A stretch of DNA of 64,000 bases from positions 1 to 64,000 of the forward strand of contig NZ_CKYA01000008.1 of the NCBI RefSeq assembly GCF_001113365.1, read 5' to 3'. Made by a program: the position numbers and the translations under genes. Source of the DNA: Streptococcus pneumoniae (GTDB lineage: Bacteria > Bacillota > Bacilli > Lactobacillales > Streptococcaceae). Every line of letters starts with the position of its first letter. The stretch's first letter is position 1. Of this stretch, positions 36,098 through 44,584 are shown one piece after another. Below the pieces are notes generated by a model that was given only the letters and a program-made list of their open reading frames with translations, had not been told where the DNA came from and searched no databases.

Positions 36098-37090
36098 CTA
36101 TAAAATATTTTCGTAAGTATCGCGAACTTCTTGAGGCCAAACACTTGTTTGCACTTCTCCGATATGTTTCTTGCGAAGTAGGAACATGGCCATACGAGAT
36201 TGTCCAATTCCTCCACCGATTGTCAATGGGAATAGACCATTCAACAAAGCCTTGTGCCATTCCAATTCCAAGCGGTCTTCATCACCTGTGATTTTCACCT
36301 GACGGCGAAGAGTTTCTTCATCTACACGGATTCCCATAGAAGACAACTCAAAGGCTCCACCTAGAGATTCATTCCAGACAAGAATATCGCCATTTAGACC
36401 CTTGTAGCCATTTTCAGATTCGCTTGTCCAGTCATCATAGTCTGGTGCACGTCCATCGTGCGGTTTACCGTCTGGCAACTCGCCACCGATACCAATCAAA
36501 AAGACGGCTCCAAATTCTTTACAGATCGCATTTTCACGTTCTTTCGGTGTCAAGTCTGGGTAGCGTTCTACCAACTCTTCTGTATGGATGAAAGTAATCT
36601 GTTTTGGCAAGATTGATTCGATGTCATAACGGGCTTCAACAGCTAGCTCAGTCAGACGAATAGCCTTGTAAATCTTCTCAACTGTTTCTTTTAGATAAGC
36701 GATGTTACGCTTACCATTTGGGATAACCTTCTCCCAGTCCCACTGGTCAACATAAACAGAGTGGGTTGCATCCAGCGAATCTTCGTCTGGACGAAGAGCC
36801 TTCATGTGGACGAAGAGACCTTCACCCTCACCGAAACCAAAACGAGCCAAGGTATGGCGTTTCCATTTAGCAAGGGAGTGCACCACTTCATAAGTAGCAT
36901 CAGGGATTTGGAGAACCTTGACCGATACGGCGTTCTCCACACCTGATAAGTTGTCCTGCATCCCGTCGCCGACCCTGCTCAAGATAGGACCTTGAACTTC
37001 GACAACTTCTAACTTATCTTTCAAATATTGGGTAAAAGTGTTTTTAACAAAGGAAATTTCTTCTTGTTGGTGGATAAAACTTTTCTTCAT
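36098..37090 (-). CDS. asnA: Aspartate-ammonia ligase
   Basis: 330 residues, full length. Makes asparagine from aspartate, ammonia and ATP using a class II aminoacyl-tRNA-synthetase-like fold. Visible conserved blocks: ILSRVGDGMQDNLSGVENAV, HSLAKWKRHTLARFGFGEGEGLFVHM, HSVYVDQWDWEKV, GIGGELPDGKPHDGRAPDYDDW and the ATP-site end TIGGGIGQSRMAMFLL. Monocistronic with AGGAG and its own terminator. Confidence 0.97.
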   Translation of the reverse strand: MKKSFIHQQEEISFVKNTFTQYLKDKLEVVEVQGPILSRVGDGMQDNLSGVENAVSVKVLQIPDATYEVVHSLAKWKRHTLARFGFGEGEGLFVHMKALRPDEDSLDATHSVYVDQWDWEKVIPNGKRNIAYLKETVEKIYKAIRLTELAVEARYDIESILPKQITFIHTEELVERYPDLTPKERENAICKEFGAVFLIGIGGELPDGKPHDGRAPDYDDWTSESENGYKGLNGDILVWNESLGGAFELSSMGIRVDEETLRRQVKITGDEDRLELEWHKALLNGLFPLTIGGGIGQSRMAMFLLRKKHIGEVQTSVWPQEVRDTYENIL

Positions 37091-37157
37091 AAGCTACTCC
37101 TCAAAAATTAGTTAAAAGCATTATACACCTATTTCCAAGAAAAGAAAAGAGAAAATT

Positions 37158-37191
37158 TAAAAAAATCAGTGTCACTCAAAACACTGATTTC
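37158..37191 (-). terminator. Terminator of the TMBIM gene
   Basis: AATCAGTGT and ACACTGATT form a 9-bp stem followed by TTTTTT on the minus strand. Confidence 0.85.
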
Positions 37192-37200
37192 ATAGACCCT

Positions 37201-37884
37201 TTAGTCATTGCGACCGAAGATACGTAAAATACTTAGGAAGAGATTGATAAAATCAAGATAGATGCTGAGAGCCATTGACACAACCCAACCTGTTGCTACA
37301 CGACCTTGTGATTGTTCATAGGCAAGGCGAATTTTTTGGTTATCCCAAGCAATCAACCCAGAGAAGACCAAGACCATGGCTACGCTGATCATATAATCAA
37401 AGAAACCGCTAGCCAAGAAAATATTGACTACCATAGCAATCAGCAAACCGATAAGAGCCGCCATCATAGCCCGACCAAGACCACTCAAGTCTTTCTTAGT
37501 GAACATACCGACTGCCGCCATGACAAAGAAGAGAAGGGCGCTCGACACAAAGGCGGATAAAACTGTACCCGGAGTATAGAAGGCCACCACAAAACTGAGG
37601 GTAAAGCCGTTTAATACTGAGTAAAGTAAAAATACTGGAAGAGCCGCTGGACTATTCTTTGAAGCCATACTGCTGGCAACGAAAACCAAGGCCAACTCCG
37701 CAAAAGTAGCAATGGTCAACCAGAGACGCCCCTGCATCAAAAAGTAAACCAACTGAGACTGAAAGACCGTCAACATAAGGCCTGATACCAAAGCGGATAG
37801 TCCAATCCCCAGACCAACAAAGGCATAAACCTTAGCGTAAAATTGATTGAGACCTGCGCGGTCATGAATAATAGTGTGATTCAT
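37201..37884 (-). CDS. Bax-inhibitor-1 (TMBIM/YccA-like) family membrane protein
   Basis: 227 residues with seven hydrophobic helices and the family start IHDRAGLNQFYAKVYAFVGLGIGLSALVSG and end WVVSMALSIYLDFINLFLSILRIFGRND, including the conserved C-terminal Asp residues of the pH-dependent Ca2+ leak channel BsYetJ. Likely a calcium-permeable channel; the physiological role in streptococci is not established. Monocistronic, with GGAGAA before the ATG. Confidence 0.92.
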   Translation of the reverse strand: MNHTIIHDRAGLNQFYAKVYAFVGLGIGLSALVSGLMLTVFQSQLVYFLMQGRLWLTIATFAELALVFVASSMASKNSPAALPVFLLYSVLNGFTLSFVVAFYTPGTVLSAFVSSALLFFVMAAVGMFTKKDLSGLGRAMMAALIGLLIAMVVNIFLASGFFDYMISVAMVLVFSGLIAWDNQKIRLAYEQSQGRVATGWVVSMALSIYLDFINLFLSILRIFGRND

Positions 37885-37938
37885 CTTTTCTCCTTTTCTA
37901 TGAACATCTTTCCTTGATTATAACAAAGAAAGTTAAAA

Positions 37939-38679
37939 TTAGCTTAAATGAAAAATCAAAATACCAGCTGCAACGGCAACATTCAAACTCTCGGCCTGAC
38001 CCTTCATGCTAATATGGACCAACTGATCTGCACTTTCAGCCATAAGGGGACTAATTCCTTGGCCTTCATTTCCCATGACTAGTACAAAATTTTCTATAGG
38101 GGACAGTTCCCTGTAATCGACAGAATCCTTAGAAAGAGTTGTTGCCAACACAGGTACACCTACCTCTTTAGCTCCCTCGAGAAGCCTTTGACTAGACATT
38201 CGGTAAATGGGCAGATGGAAATGACTTCCTTGCATGGAACGTAAGGTCTTGAGACTGTAGATATCTGCCGACTTATCTGAAACAATCACTCCAGTAAAAC
38301 CTGCTGCATCCGCAGTCCGAATGATAGTTCCTACATTACCAGGATCTTGCACATCTTCCAAAAACAAGAACTTGCCCTGATTAAAGTCAGCTTGTCCTAC
38401 TTCTTCTTTTTGAACCACCGCCACAATTCCCTGTGGAGTCTGAGAATCCGCCAAATCTAGCAAAATATCCTCTGACACCCAGATAGTTTGCGGAAACGAG
38501 GCTAACTGATCTCGGTAATTTTCTAGGGCAAAGATTTTCTCAATCGTTACTCCAGCTTGAACAGCTTCTTCAAACAAGTGCCAGCCTTCAATCAAATAGG
38601 CAGACTTGCGGTATTTTTTTTGGTGTAATTTCTTGGCATTTTTTACCACAGAATTGGCTTTTGAGGTTATAATAGTCAT
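37939..38679 (-). CDS. TrmH/SpoU-family RNA 2'-O-methyltransferase, probably leaderless
   Basis: 246 residues from ATG 38679. N-terminal RNA-binding substrate domain (SKANSVVKNAKKLHQKKYRKSAYLIEG) and a SPOUT knot with FLEDVQDPGNVGTIIRTADAAG, LVMGNEGQGIS and SLNVAVAAGILIF, the three SpoU motifs. Probably methylates 23S rRNA; the exact nucleotide cannot be told. TGTTATAAT ends 6 nt before the ATG with no Shine-Dalgarno, so the mRNA should be leaderless. Divergent from the acylphosphatase gene. Confidence 0.93.
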   Translation of the reverse strand: MTIITSKANSVVKNAKKLHQKKYRKSAYLIEGWHLFEEAVQAGVTIEKIFALENYRDQLASFPQTIWVSEDILLDLADSQTPQGIVAVVQKEEVGQADFNQGKFLFLEDVQDPGNVGTIIRTADAAGFTGVIVSDKSADIYSLKTLRSMQGSHFHLPIYRMSSQRLLEGAKEVGVPVLATTLSKDSVDYRELSPIENFVLVMGNEGQGISPLMAESADQLVHISMKGQAESLNVAVAAGILIFHLS

Positions 38680-38712
38680 AGAAATATTATAACACAATCA
38701 AAGGGGTTTGGT

Positions 38713-38991
38713 ATGCAAAAGGTTAGAATGATTGCCCAAGGTAGGGTACAGGGAGTCGGCTTTCGTTGGGGTGTTTACAGCTTGGCACTTGAAATTGGTG
38801 GCATCACAGGTCGAGTCTGGAATAATGACGACGGCACAGTGGAAATTTTAGCCCAAGCAGACTCATCTGCTACCATGGCAAAATTTATCCAAGAAATCCG
38901 CAAAGGACCCACACCTTTTTCAAAAGTCAGCTACTTAGATGTCAAACTGAGCAACTTTCCTCCTTACCCTGACTTTAAAATCGCAAATTAG
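38713..38991 (+). CDS. acyP: Acylphosphatase
   Basis: 92 residues. Hydrolyses acylphosphates such as carbamoyl phosphate. Active-site Arg18 in GRVQGVGFRWG and Asn37 in GRVWNNDDGTVEI are in place. Start ATG 38713 has AAAGGGG at 5-6 nt. It precedes yidC on the same strand, as in pneumococci, and is divergent from the TrmH gene. Confidence 0.96.
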   Translation: MQKVRMIAQGRVQGVGFRWGVYSLALEIGGITGRVWNNDDGTVEILAQADSSATMAKFIQEIRKGPTPFSKVSYLDVKLSNFPPYPDFKIAN

Positions 38992-39068
38992 GTCTCTAGA
39001 ACTATTGTATATTTTGTAAAAAAACAGTAGAATAGAAAGGTATAATTTTTAAAGAAGGAATAAAAACA

Positions 39069-39995
39069 GTGAAATCTACTAAACGTTTTGCACTCTCGGC
39101 TATGGGAGTGGCTATGTTGCTTGTCTTGACTAGCTGTGTCAATGTCGATAAAACCACAGGTCAGCCAACAGGATTTATTTGGAATACCATCGGAGCCCCT
39201 ATGGCTGAAGCTATCAAGTACTTCGCTACTGATAAAGGTCTAGGCTTCGGTGTCGCTATCATCATCGTAACTATTATCGTGCGCTTGATTATCTTGCCAC
39301 TTGGTATCTACCAATCATGGAAGGCAACGCTTCACTCTGAAAAGATGAACGCCCTCAAGCACGTCCTTGAGCCACACCAAACGCGTCTCAAAGAAGCAAC
39401 TACTCAAGAAGAAAAACTCGAAGCCCAACAAGCCCTCTTTGCTGCTCAAAAAGAGCACGGCATCAGCATGTTTGGTGGTGTAGGATGTTTCCCTATCCTC
39501 CTTCAAATGCCTTTCTTCTCTGCTATCTACTTTGCTGCCCAACATACTGAAGGTGTTGCTCAAGCAAGTTACCTAGGAATTCCTCTAGGCTCTCCAAGTA
39601 TGATTTTGGTTGCCTGTGCTGGCGTCCTTTACTATCTTCAATCGCTCCTTTCACTTCACGGAGTAGAAGATGAAATGCAAAGAGAACAAATCAAGAAAAT
39701 GATTTACATGAGCCCACTCATGATTGTCGTCTTCTCCCTCTTCTCACCAGCTAGTGTCACACTTTACTGGGTTGTTGGTGGTTTCATGATGATTCTCCAA
39801 CAGTTTATCGTCAACTATATCGTTCGTCCAAAACTTCGCAAAAAAGTCCGTGAAGAACTGGCAAAGAACCCGCCAAAAGCAAGTGCTTTCTCTAAACCAA
39901 GTGGACGAAAAGACGTTACCCCTGAACAACCAACTGCTATCACAAGCAAGAAAAAACACAAAAATCGCAACGCTGGAAAACAACGTTCGAGATAA
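39069..39995 (+). CDS. yidC: YidC/OxaA membrane insertase (lipoprotein type)
   Basis: 308 residues from a GTG start behind GAAGGA. Signal peptide with lipobox LVLTSC (Cys23), then the 60KD_IMP domain with five transmembrane helices: FGVAIIIVTIIVRLIILPLGIYQSWKA contains the conserved hydrophilic-groove Arg, and GGVGCFPILLQMPFFSAIYFA the second core helix. The basic C-terminal tail (KKKHKNRNAGKQRSR) is typical of YidC2, which binds ribosomes and can partly replace SRP-dependent insertion in streptococci. Confidence 0.95.
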   Translation: MKSTKRFALSAMGVAMLLVLTSCVNVDKTTGQPTGFIWNTIGAPMAEAIKYFATDKGLGFGVAIIIVTIIVRLIILPLGIYQSWKATLHSEKMNALKHVLEPHQTRLKEATTQEEKLEAQQALFAAQKEHGISMFGGVGCFPILLQMPFFSAIYFAAQHTEGVAQASYLGIPLGSPSMILVACAGVLYYLQSLLSLHGVEDEMQREQIKKMIYMSPLMIVVFSLFSPASVTLYWVVGGFMMILQQFIVNYIVRPKLRKKVREELAKNPPKASAFSKPSGRKDVTPEQPTAITSKKKHKNRNAGKQRSR

Positions 39996-39999
39996 GAAG

Positions 40000-40032
40000 A
40001 AAAAGGCTTAGCTGGTTTGCTAAGTCTTTTTG
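40000..40032 (+). terminator. yidC terminator
   Basis: AAAAAGGCTTAGC-TGGTTT-GCTAAGTCTTTTT stem-loop with T tail, just before the BOX element. Confidence 0.85.
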
Positions 40033-40038
40033 CAAGTC

Positions 40039-40279
40039 ATACTCTTCGAAAATCTCTTCAAACCACGTCAGCTTCGCCTTGCCGTATGTATGGTTACTGA
40101 CTTCGTCAGTTCTATTCACAACCTCAAAACAGTGTTTTGAGCTAACTTCGTCAGTTCTATTCACAACCTCAAAACAGTGTTTTGAGCTAACTTCGTCAGT
40201 TCTATCTACAACCTCAAAGCAGTGCTTTGAGCAGCCTGTGGCTAGCTTCCTAGTTTACTCTTTGATTTTCATTGAGTAT
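40039..40279 (+). repeat. Intact BOX element, A-B-B-B-C
   Basis: Same organisation as the copy at 21548-21788: boxA ending CGCCTTGCCGTATG, three boxB units with ACTTCGTCAGTTCTAT and CAGTG(T/C)TTTGAG, and boxC ending TTTCATTGAGTATC. Sits between the convergent yidC and pflA terminators, so it is outside both coding units. Confidence 0.95.
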
Positions 40280-40280
40280 C

Positions 40281-40306
40281 AAAAGCCCGATGTTTCCATC
40301 AGGCTT
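40281..40306 (-). terminator. pflA terminator
   Basis: AAGCCTGATG-GAAA-CATCGGGCTT hairpin followed by TTGAT on the minus strand. Confidence 0.8.
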
Positions 40307-40311
40307 CTTTA

Positions 40312-41106
40312 TTATCCATGTACACGTTTCATATAGTCTTGGTAACTTTCGGTATCCATGAGTTGTTTAGCGTTCTTGACGCGGTCTGCTGTTGGTGGTT
40401 TAACCCCTTCGAGCGAATAAGGAATTCCCAGTTCACGCCATTTGAACTCACCCATGGTATGATATGGTAGAATTTCAAACTTATCAACATTTTTAAGGGT
40501 CTTGACGAACTTCCCAAGTTCAATCAAGTCATCATCTCTATCTGTCAAGCCTGGAACTAGCACGTGGCGAATCCAGACAGGTTTTCCAATATCTGATAGA
40601 TACTGGGCACAGGCCAAGATATTTTTATTGGTTTGGCTAGTGACAATCTTGTGCTGTTCTTCGTTGATTTCCTTAATATCCAAGAGAACCAAGTCAGTGA
40701 CAGCCATGAGTTTGTCAAATTTCTCAAGGTAACGTGGTTTATTACGAAAAGGAAGGGCACAGGTGTCCAAGGTACAGTGGATTCCTTGTTCCTTAGCCTT
40801 GGTAAAGAGGGCAATCAGGAAATCAATCTGCAAGAGGGCTTCTCCTCCACTGACTGTAATCCCACCCTTATTTCCCCAGAAACCGCGGTAGCGCAAGGCC
40901 TCTGTCAAGACATCATCTACCGTCCGTTCACGCGATTTATTAGACTCCATCGCCCAAGTGTCCGGGTTGTGGCAATACTGGCAACGCATGTGACAGCCCT
41001 GCAAAAAGACAATAAAGCGAATACCAGGCCCATCTACTGACCCAAAGCTTTCTGTCGAATGCACCATTCCTGTCACTTGTCCATAATCAATTGTTTCTTC
41101 AGACAT
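40312..41106 (-). CDS. pflA: Pyruvate formate-lyase activating enzyme
   Basis: 264 residues. Radical-SAM protein that installs the glycyl radical on pyruvate formate-lyase under anaerobic conditions. The 4Fe-4S motif is CHMRCQYC (CxxxCxxC) in FLQGCHMRCQYCHNPDTW; GGITVSGGEALLQ is the SAM-binding GGE motif, and VLLDIKEIN, LVPGLTDRDDDL are further family blocks. GGAAGG precedes the ATG. The target enzyme gene is not in this window. Confidence 0.96.
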   Translation of the reverse strand: MSEETIDYGQVTGMVHSTESFGSVDGPGIRFIVFLQGCHMRCQYCHNPDTWAMESNKSRERTVDDVLTEALRYRGFWGNKGGITVSGGEALLQIDFLIALFTKAKEQGIHCTLDTCALPFRNKPRYLEKFDKLMAVTDLVLLDIKEINEEQHKIVTSQTNKNILACAQYLSDIGKPVWIRHVLVPGLTDRDDDLIELGKFVKTLKNVDKFEILPYHTMGEFKWRELGIPYSLEGVKPPTADRVKNAKQLMDTESYQDYMKRVHG

Positions 41107-41231
41107 ATCGTTACCTTCCTTGAAAACGTTTTATAGTTTTATTATATCACGACTTGAAGGAAAAACAAGATTTTTGCCTATTTTTTAGAAAGCAATCTGT
41201 TTTTCAATTTCATTTTCAATTACTTATCATT

Positions 41232-42482
41232 TTATTCTTCAAAATCAAAACCATACAAGGTTGCAAAGTAGTCCTCAGGGCGCTCTGCACGGCGGATTTG
41301 ATGGGCTTTGCCTTCTTCGGTATAGAGGATTTCCGCAGAACGAAGTTTGGCATTGTACTGGTAGCCCATTGAAAATCCGTGGGCACCTGTATCATGAATG
41401 ACCAGCAAATCACCGATTTCTGTATGAGGCAGTTCGCGATTCACTGCAAATTTATCATTGTTTTCACAGAGTGAACCAACCACATCTACCACTTCAGCTG
41501 GTCCATCTGGATGGGTCACATTAGTAATATGATGGTAGGCTCCGTACATAGCTGGACGCATGAGGTTGACTGCTGATGCATCCACACCTAGATAGGTACG
41601 GTAGGTTTTCTTCTTATGAGTGACTCTTGTGACCAAAGCACCGTGAGGGGCCAACATAAAGCGCCCCAATTCGGTGAAAATCTTGACCTGACCAAGACCT
41701 GCTGGCGTAAGAACTTCTTCATAAACCTTACGAACCCCCTCACCAATCAAGGCAATATCATTTGGCTCCTGATCAAGACGATAATTGACACCAATACCGC
41801 CAGAAAGATTGATAAAGTCTAGCGAAATGCCCAACTTTTCCTTGATTTCAACAGCCAATTCAAAGAGCTGACGCGCCAACTCTGGATAATAGAGATGGGT
41901 CACGGTATTGGATGCTAGAAAGGAGTGAATCCCAAATGTCTTAGCTCCTTTTTCCTTCAAGATAGCAAAAGCTTCAAAGAGCTGGTCCTTGGTCATGCCA
42001 AACTTGGCTTCTCCAGGATTGTCCATAATATCTGTCCCCAGTTCAAAAACGCCTCCAGGATTGTAACGACAAGAGATAATCTCTGGAATGCCTGCTGCTC
42101 GCTCCAGATGTTCAATATCTTCAAAAGCATCCAAGTTAATGGTCGCACCCAATTCACGCGCATAGGCATATTCCTTGTCTGGCGTGTTGTTTGAAGAGAA
42201 CATGATCTCAGAACCTGGGAAATTCAGTTTATGACTCATCAAAAGTTCTACATAACTAGAGCAGTCCACACCACAGCCTTCCTCTTGGAGAATTTTCAAA
42301 ATAGCTGGGGTTGGAGTAGCCTTAACTGCAAAATATTCCTTAAAGCCCTTGTTCCACGAAAAGGCTTGATTGACGGCCCTTGCCTTCTCACGAATCCCCT
42401 TCTCATCATACAAGTGAAAGGGAGTCGGGAACTCGGCAACAATCGCTTCTAACTCTTCTCTATTGATAAATGGTGTTTTCAT
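41232..42482 (-). CDS. lysA: Diaminopimelate decarboxylase-type PLP enzyme
   Basis: 416 residues, fold type III PLP decarboxylase. EYFAVKATPTPAIL contains the PLP lysine, INLSGGIGVNYRLDQEP the phosphate-binding glycines, and VVDVVGSLCENNDKFAVNRELP the conserved substrate cysteine region (GSLCENNDKF). Most likely makes lysine from meso-diaminopimelate; related carboxynorspermidine decarboxylases are less similar at the Cys motif. AAGGAAAC precedes the ATG. Not in an obvious operon; a weak hairpin separates it from purR. Confidence 0.88.
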   Translation of the reverse strand: MKTPFINREELEAIVAEFPTPFHLYDEKGIREKARAVNQAFSWNKGFKEYFAVKATPTPAILKILQEEGCGVDCSSYVELLMSHKLNFPGSEIMFSSNNTPDKEYAYARELGATINLDAFEDIEHLERAAGIPEIISCRYNPGGVFELGTDIMDNPGEAKFGMTKDQLFEAFAILKEKGAKTFGIHSFLASNTVTHLYYPELARQLFELAVEIKEKLGISLDFINLSGGIGVNYRLDQEPNDIALIGEGVRKVYEEVLTPAGLGQVKIFTELGRFMLAPHGALVTRVTHKKKTYRTYLGVDASAVNLMRPAMYGAYHHITNVTHPDGPAEVVDVVGSLCENNDKFAVNRELPHTEIGDLLVIHDTGAHGFSMGYQYNAKLRSAEILYTEEGKAHQIRRAERPEDYFATLYGFDFEE

Positions 42483-42504
42483 AAGTTTCCTTCTATTCTA
42501 TTTG

Positions 42505-42537
42505 CAAAGAAAGGCTGGGACAATCGTTCCAACCTTT
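42505..42537 (-). terminator. purR terminator
   Basis: AAGGTTGGAAC-GATT-GTCCCAGCCTT stem followed by TCTTTGC on the minus strand, just after the purR stop. Confidence 0.65.
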
Positions 42538-42548
42538 AGTTCTATCTC

Positions 42549-43376
42549 TTATTTATCTTTGTCAAAGATATTGCCAACCTCAACATCAATGGCTTGATTC
42601 TTGACATCAATATTGGTTACCTTCAAGAGTGACTTGTAGTCAAACTGCTTTTCACGTTCTTCTTGGGCATTGTCCGCGAAGACCGCTACACCTGCCAATT
42701 CTGAATCGAACTCACGCAAGAGGCTAATCATACCGTTGACCGTTCCGCCACCTTTCAAGAAGTCATCCACAATCAAGACACGGCTGCCTGCCTTGAGACT
42801 ACGTTTTGAAAGGAACATTTTCTCGATACGGTCACCACTTGAACCTGATACATAGTTGACGCTGACAGTTGAGCCTTCGGTAATTTTCAGGTCACGGCGC
42901 ACAATAACAAAAGGAACATTGAGGACATTGGCAACTGCATTTGCAAGTGGAACACCCTTAGTCGCTACTGTCATAACGGCATCAATTTTTTGATCCATAA
43001 AGCTCTTGGCAATAATGCGACCAATATTTTTCAAGATAGCTGGTGTGCTAAGCAAATCAGACAGGTAGATGTAGCCACCTGGCAAGATACGGTCACTTTC
43101 TGACAACTTAGCACGCAAGTCTTCAACCATTTCCTTAGCATCCTGACTCGAAATAGATGGTGTAAAGATGACACCTCCGCCAGCCCCAGTTACAGTCTGA
43201 ATGTGACCGATTTCGATTTCCTCAAAGGCGCGTTTGATAATCACTATATCCTCTGAGATGGATGATTTAGCAGATTCATACTTTTCAGCAAAAGTATTGA
43301 GACTAGTTAGTTTATAAGGATGATTAATCAAATAGTTGGAAATGACAACCATCCGATCACTTCTTCTTAATTTCAT
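42549..43376 (-). CDS. purR: PurR, purine operon regulator
   Basis: 275 residues. N-terminal winged helix (RSDRMVVISNYLINHPYKLTSLNTFAEKY) and a C-terminal phosphoribosyltransferase-like domain with the PRPP motif VLIVDDFLKGGGT (about 198-210). Binds PRPP to sense purine status and controls pur genes at PurBox sites, acting as activator in lactococci and repressor in bacilli. Start ATG 43376 behind GGAAAT; a decayed BOX lies upstream. Confidence 0.95.
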   Translation of the reverse strand: MKLRRSDRMVVISNYLINHPYKLTSLNTFAEKYESAKSSISEDIVIIKRAFEEIEIGHIQTVTGAGGGVIFTPSISSQDAKEMVEDLRAKLSESDRILPGGYIYLSDLLSTPAILKNIGRIIAKSFMDQKIDAVMTVATKGVPLANAVANVLNVPFVIVRRDLKITEGSTVSVNYVSGSSGDRIEKMFLSKRSLKAGSRVLIVDDFLKGGGTVNGMISLLREFDSELAGVAVFADNAQEEREKQFDYKSLLKVTNIDVKNQAIDVEVGNIFDKDK

Positions 43377-43404
43377 TTCTATTTCCTATTCCATTTTTAT
43401 TCAA

Positions 43405-43557
43405 AAAAATCAAAAAGCAAACTAGAAAGCTGGTCGCTGGTGGTTCAAAACACTGTTTTGAGATTGTCGATAGAACTGACAAACCCTGTAATATACCTGC
43501 ATATATACATACGACAAGGCGATACTAGCCTAGTTTGAAGAGATTTTCGAAGAGTAT
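43405..43557 (-). repeat. Degenerate BOX element, reverse orientation
   Basis: boxC-like AAATCAAAAAGCAAACTAG, boxB-like GGTTCAAAACACTGTTTTGAG, and boxA-like ACGACAAGGCGATACTAGCC followed by TTTGAAGAGATTTTCGAAGAGTAT. Several substitutions and a CATATATACAT insertion show it is old. Lies in the purR leader region. Confidence 0.82.
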
Positions 43558-43593
43558 TCATTTTTGTCTTTTACTTATTATACCATATTCACA

Positions 43594-43628
43594 TAAAAAA
43601 ACGAACATTCTTATCCTAAAAATGCTCA
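43594..43628 (-). terminator. cbf1 terminator
   Basis: GAGCATT...AATGTTC stem followed by GTTTTTTT on the minus strand, 15 nt after the stop. Confidence 0.78.
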
Positions 43629-43642
43629 TTTTTCTTAAATTA

Positions 43643-44584
43643 TTAATCTAAATCTGGTTTATAGAAGGAACGATTGTCCATAGCGAAGATTTTATTGGTC
43701 ATCTCTCCCTTATCCACCAAAGCAAGAGCTGTTGACATCATCATCATGCTGGCATCCAGATTGTCAATCATATGGATAATCTCTGCTTCCATAATGCGTG
43801 GACGGACTGGGCTTCCATACTCAAGTAAGCCGTGGTGACTAAGGATGACGTGACGAAGCAGAACGACTTCTTCCTTGGTATCATCGATACCGAGTTCCAT
43901 CACTGTCTTAGTAATTTCGCTATCAATGAGAGCAATATGCCCAAGGAGATTACCTCGTACTGTATACTCAGTCTGGTCTGGTCCAGTCAACTCGATGACC
44001 TTAGCCAAGTCATGCAGCATAATCCCCGCATAGAGCAGGCTCTTATTGAGTTGAGGATAGATTTCGCTAATAGCATCGGCCAGGCGCACCATGGTAGCCG
44101 TATGATAGGCCAATCCCGTTTCAAAGGCATGATGGTTGGTCTTGGCAGCTGGATAGGAGTAAAATTCCTTATCATACTTAGTGTAGAGATTTCGGACAAT
44201 CCGTTGCCAGACAGGATTTTCAATTTTAAAAATCATTTGCGACATGTAGTCACGGATTTCCTTGACATCAACTGGCGCCTTGACCTTGAAATCAGCTGGA
44301 TCATTGGGTTCACCAGCTTGAGGCAGACGAAGGGTAATTTGATTGACTTGAGGGGTATTGTTATAAACTTCTCGGCGTCCTTTCATGTGGACAACCTTAC
44401 CTGCGGTAAAGGCCTCAATGTTATGAGGTTGGGCATCCCAGAGCTTCCCATCAATCTCGCCACTATCATCTTGGAAGGTAAAGGCTAGGTAGTTTTTCCC
44501 AGCTCGAGTTTGCCTCAGGTCAGCTGATTTGATTAGGTAAAAGCCTTCAAACAGCTCATCTTTTTTCATGTGACTAATCTTCAT
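43643..44584 (-). CDS. cbf1: Cbf1/YhaM 3'-5' exoribonuclease
   Basis: 313 residues from ATG 44584 (GAGG at 6 nt). N-terminal OB-fold (FEGFYLIKSADLRQTRAGKNYLAFTFQDDSGEIDGKLW) and an HD hydrolase domain (HHAFETGLAYHTATMVRLADA, MLHDLAKVIEL). Trims RNA 3' ends, removing a few nucleotides after terminators in streptococci. The frame opens upstream to 44647 within rmuC, but there is no ribosome binding site there. Overlaps rmuC by 11 bp. Confidence 0.94.
   Translation of the reverse strand: MKISHMKKDELFEGFYLIKSADLRQTRAGKNYLAFTFQDDSGEIDGKLWDAQPHNIEAFTAGKVVHMKGRREVYNNTPQVNQITLRLPQAGEPNDPADFKVKAPVDVKEIRDYMSQMIFKIENPVWQRIVRNLYTKYDKEFYSYPAAKTNHHAFETGLAYHTATMVRLADAISEIYPQLNKSLLYAGIMLHDLAKVIELTGPDQTEYTVRGNLLGHIALIDSEITKTVMELGIDDTKEEVVLLRHVILSHHGLLEYGSPVRPRIMEAEIIHMIDNLDASMMMMSTALALVDKGEMTNKIFAMDNRSFYKPDLD

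Noticed and set aside
43598..43610. PurBox-like ACGAACATT near purR
   Set aside because: The sequence is one arm of the cbf1 terminator hairpin and more than 200 nt from purR; no second box is present.
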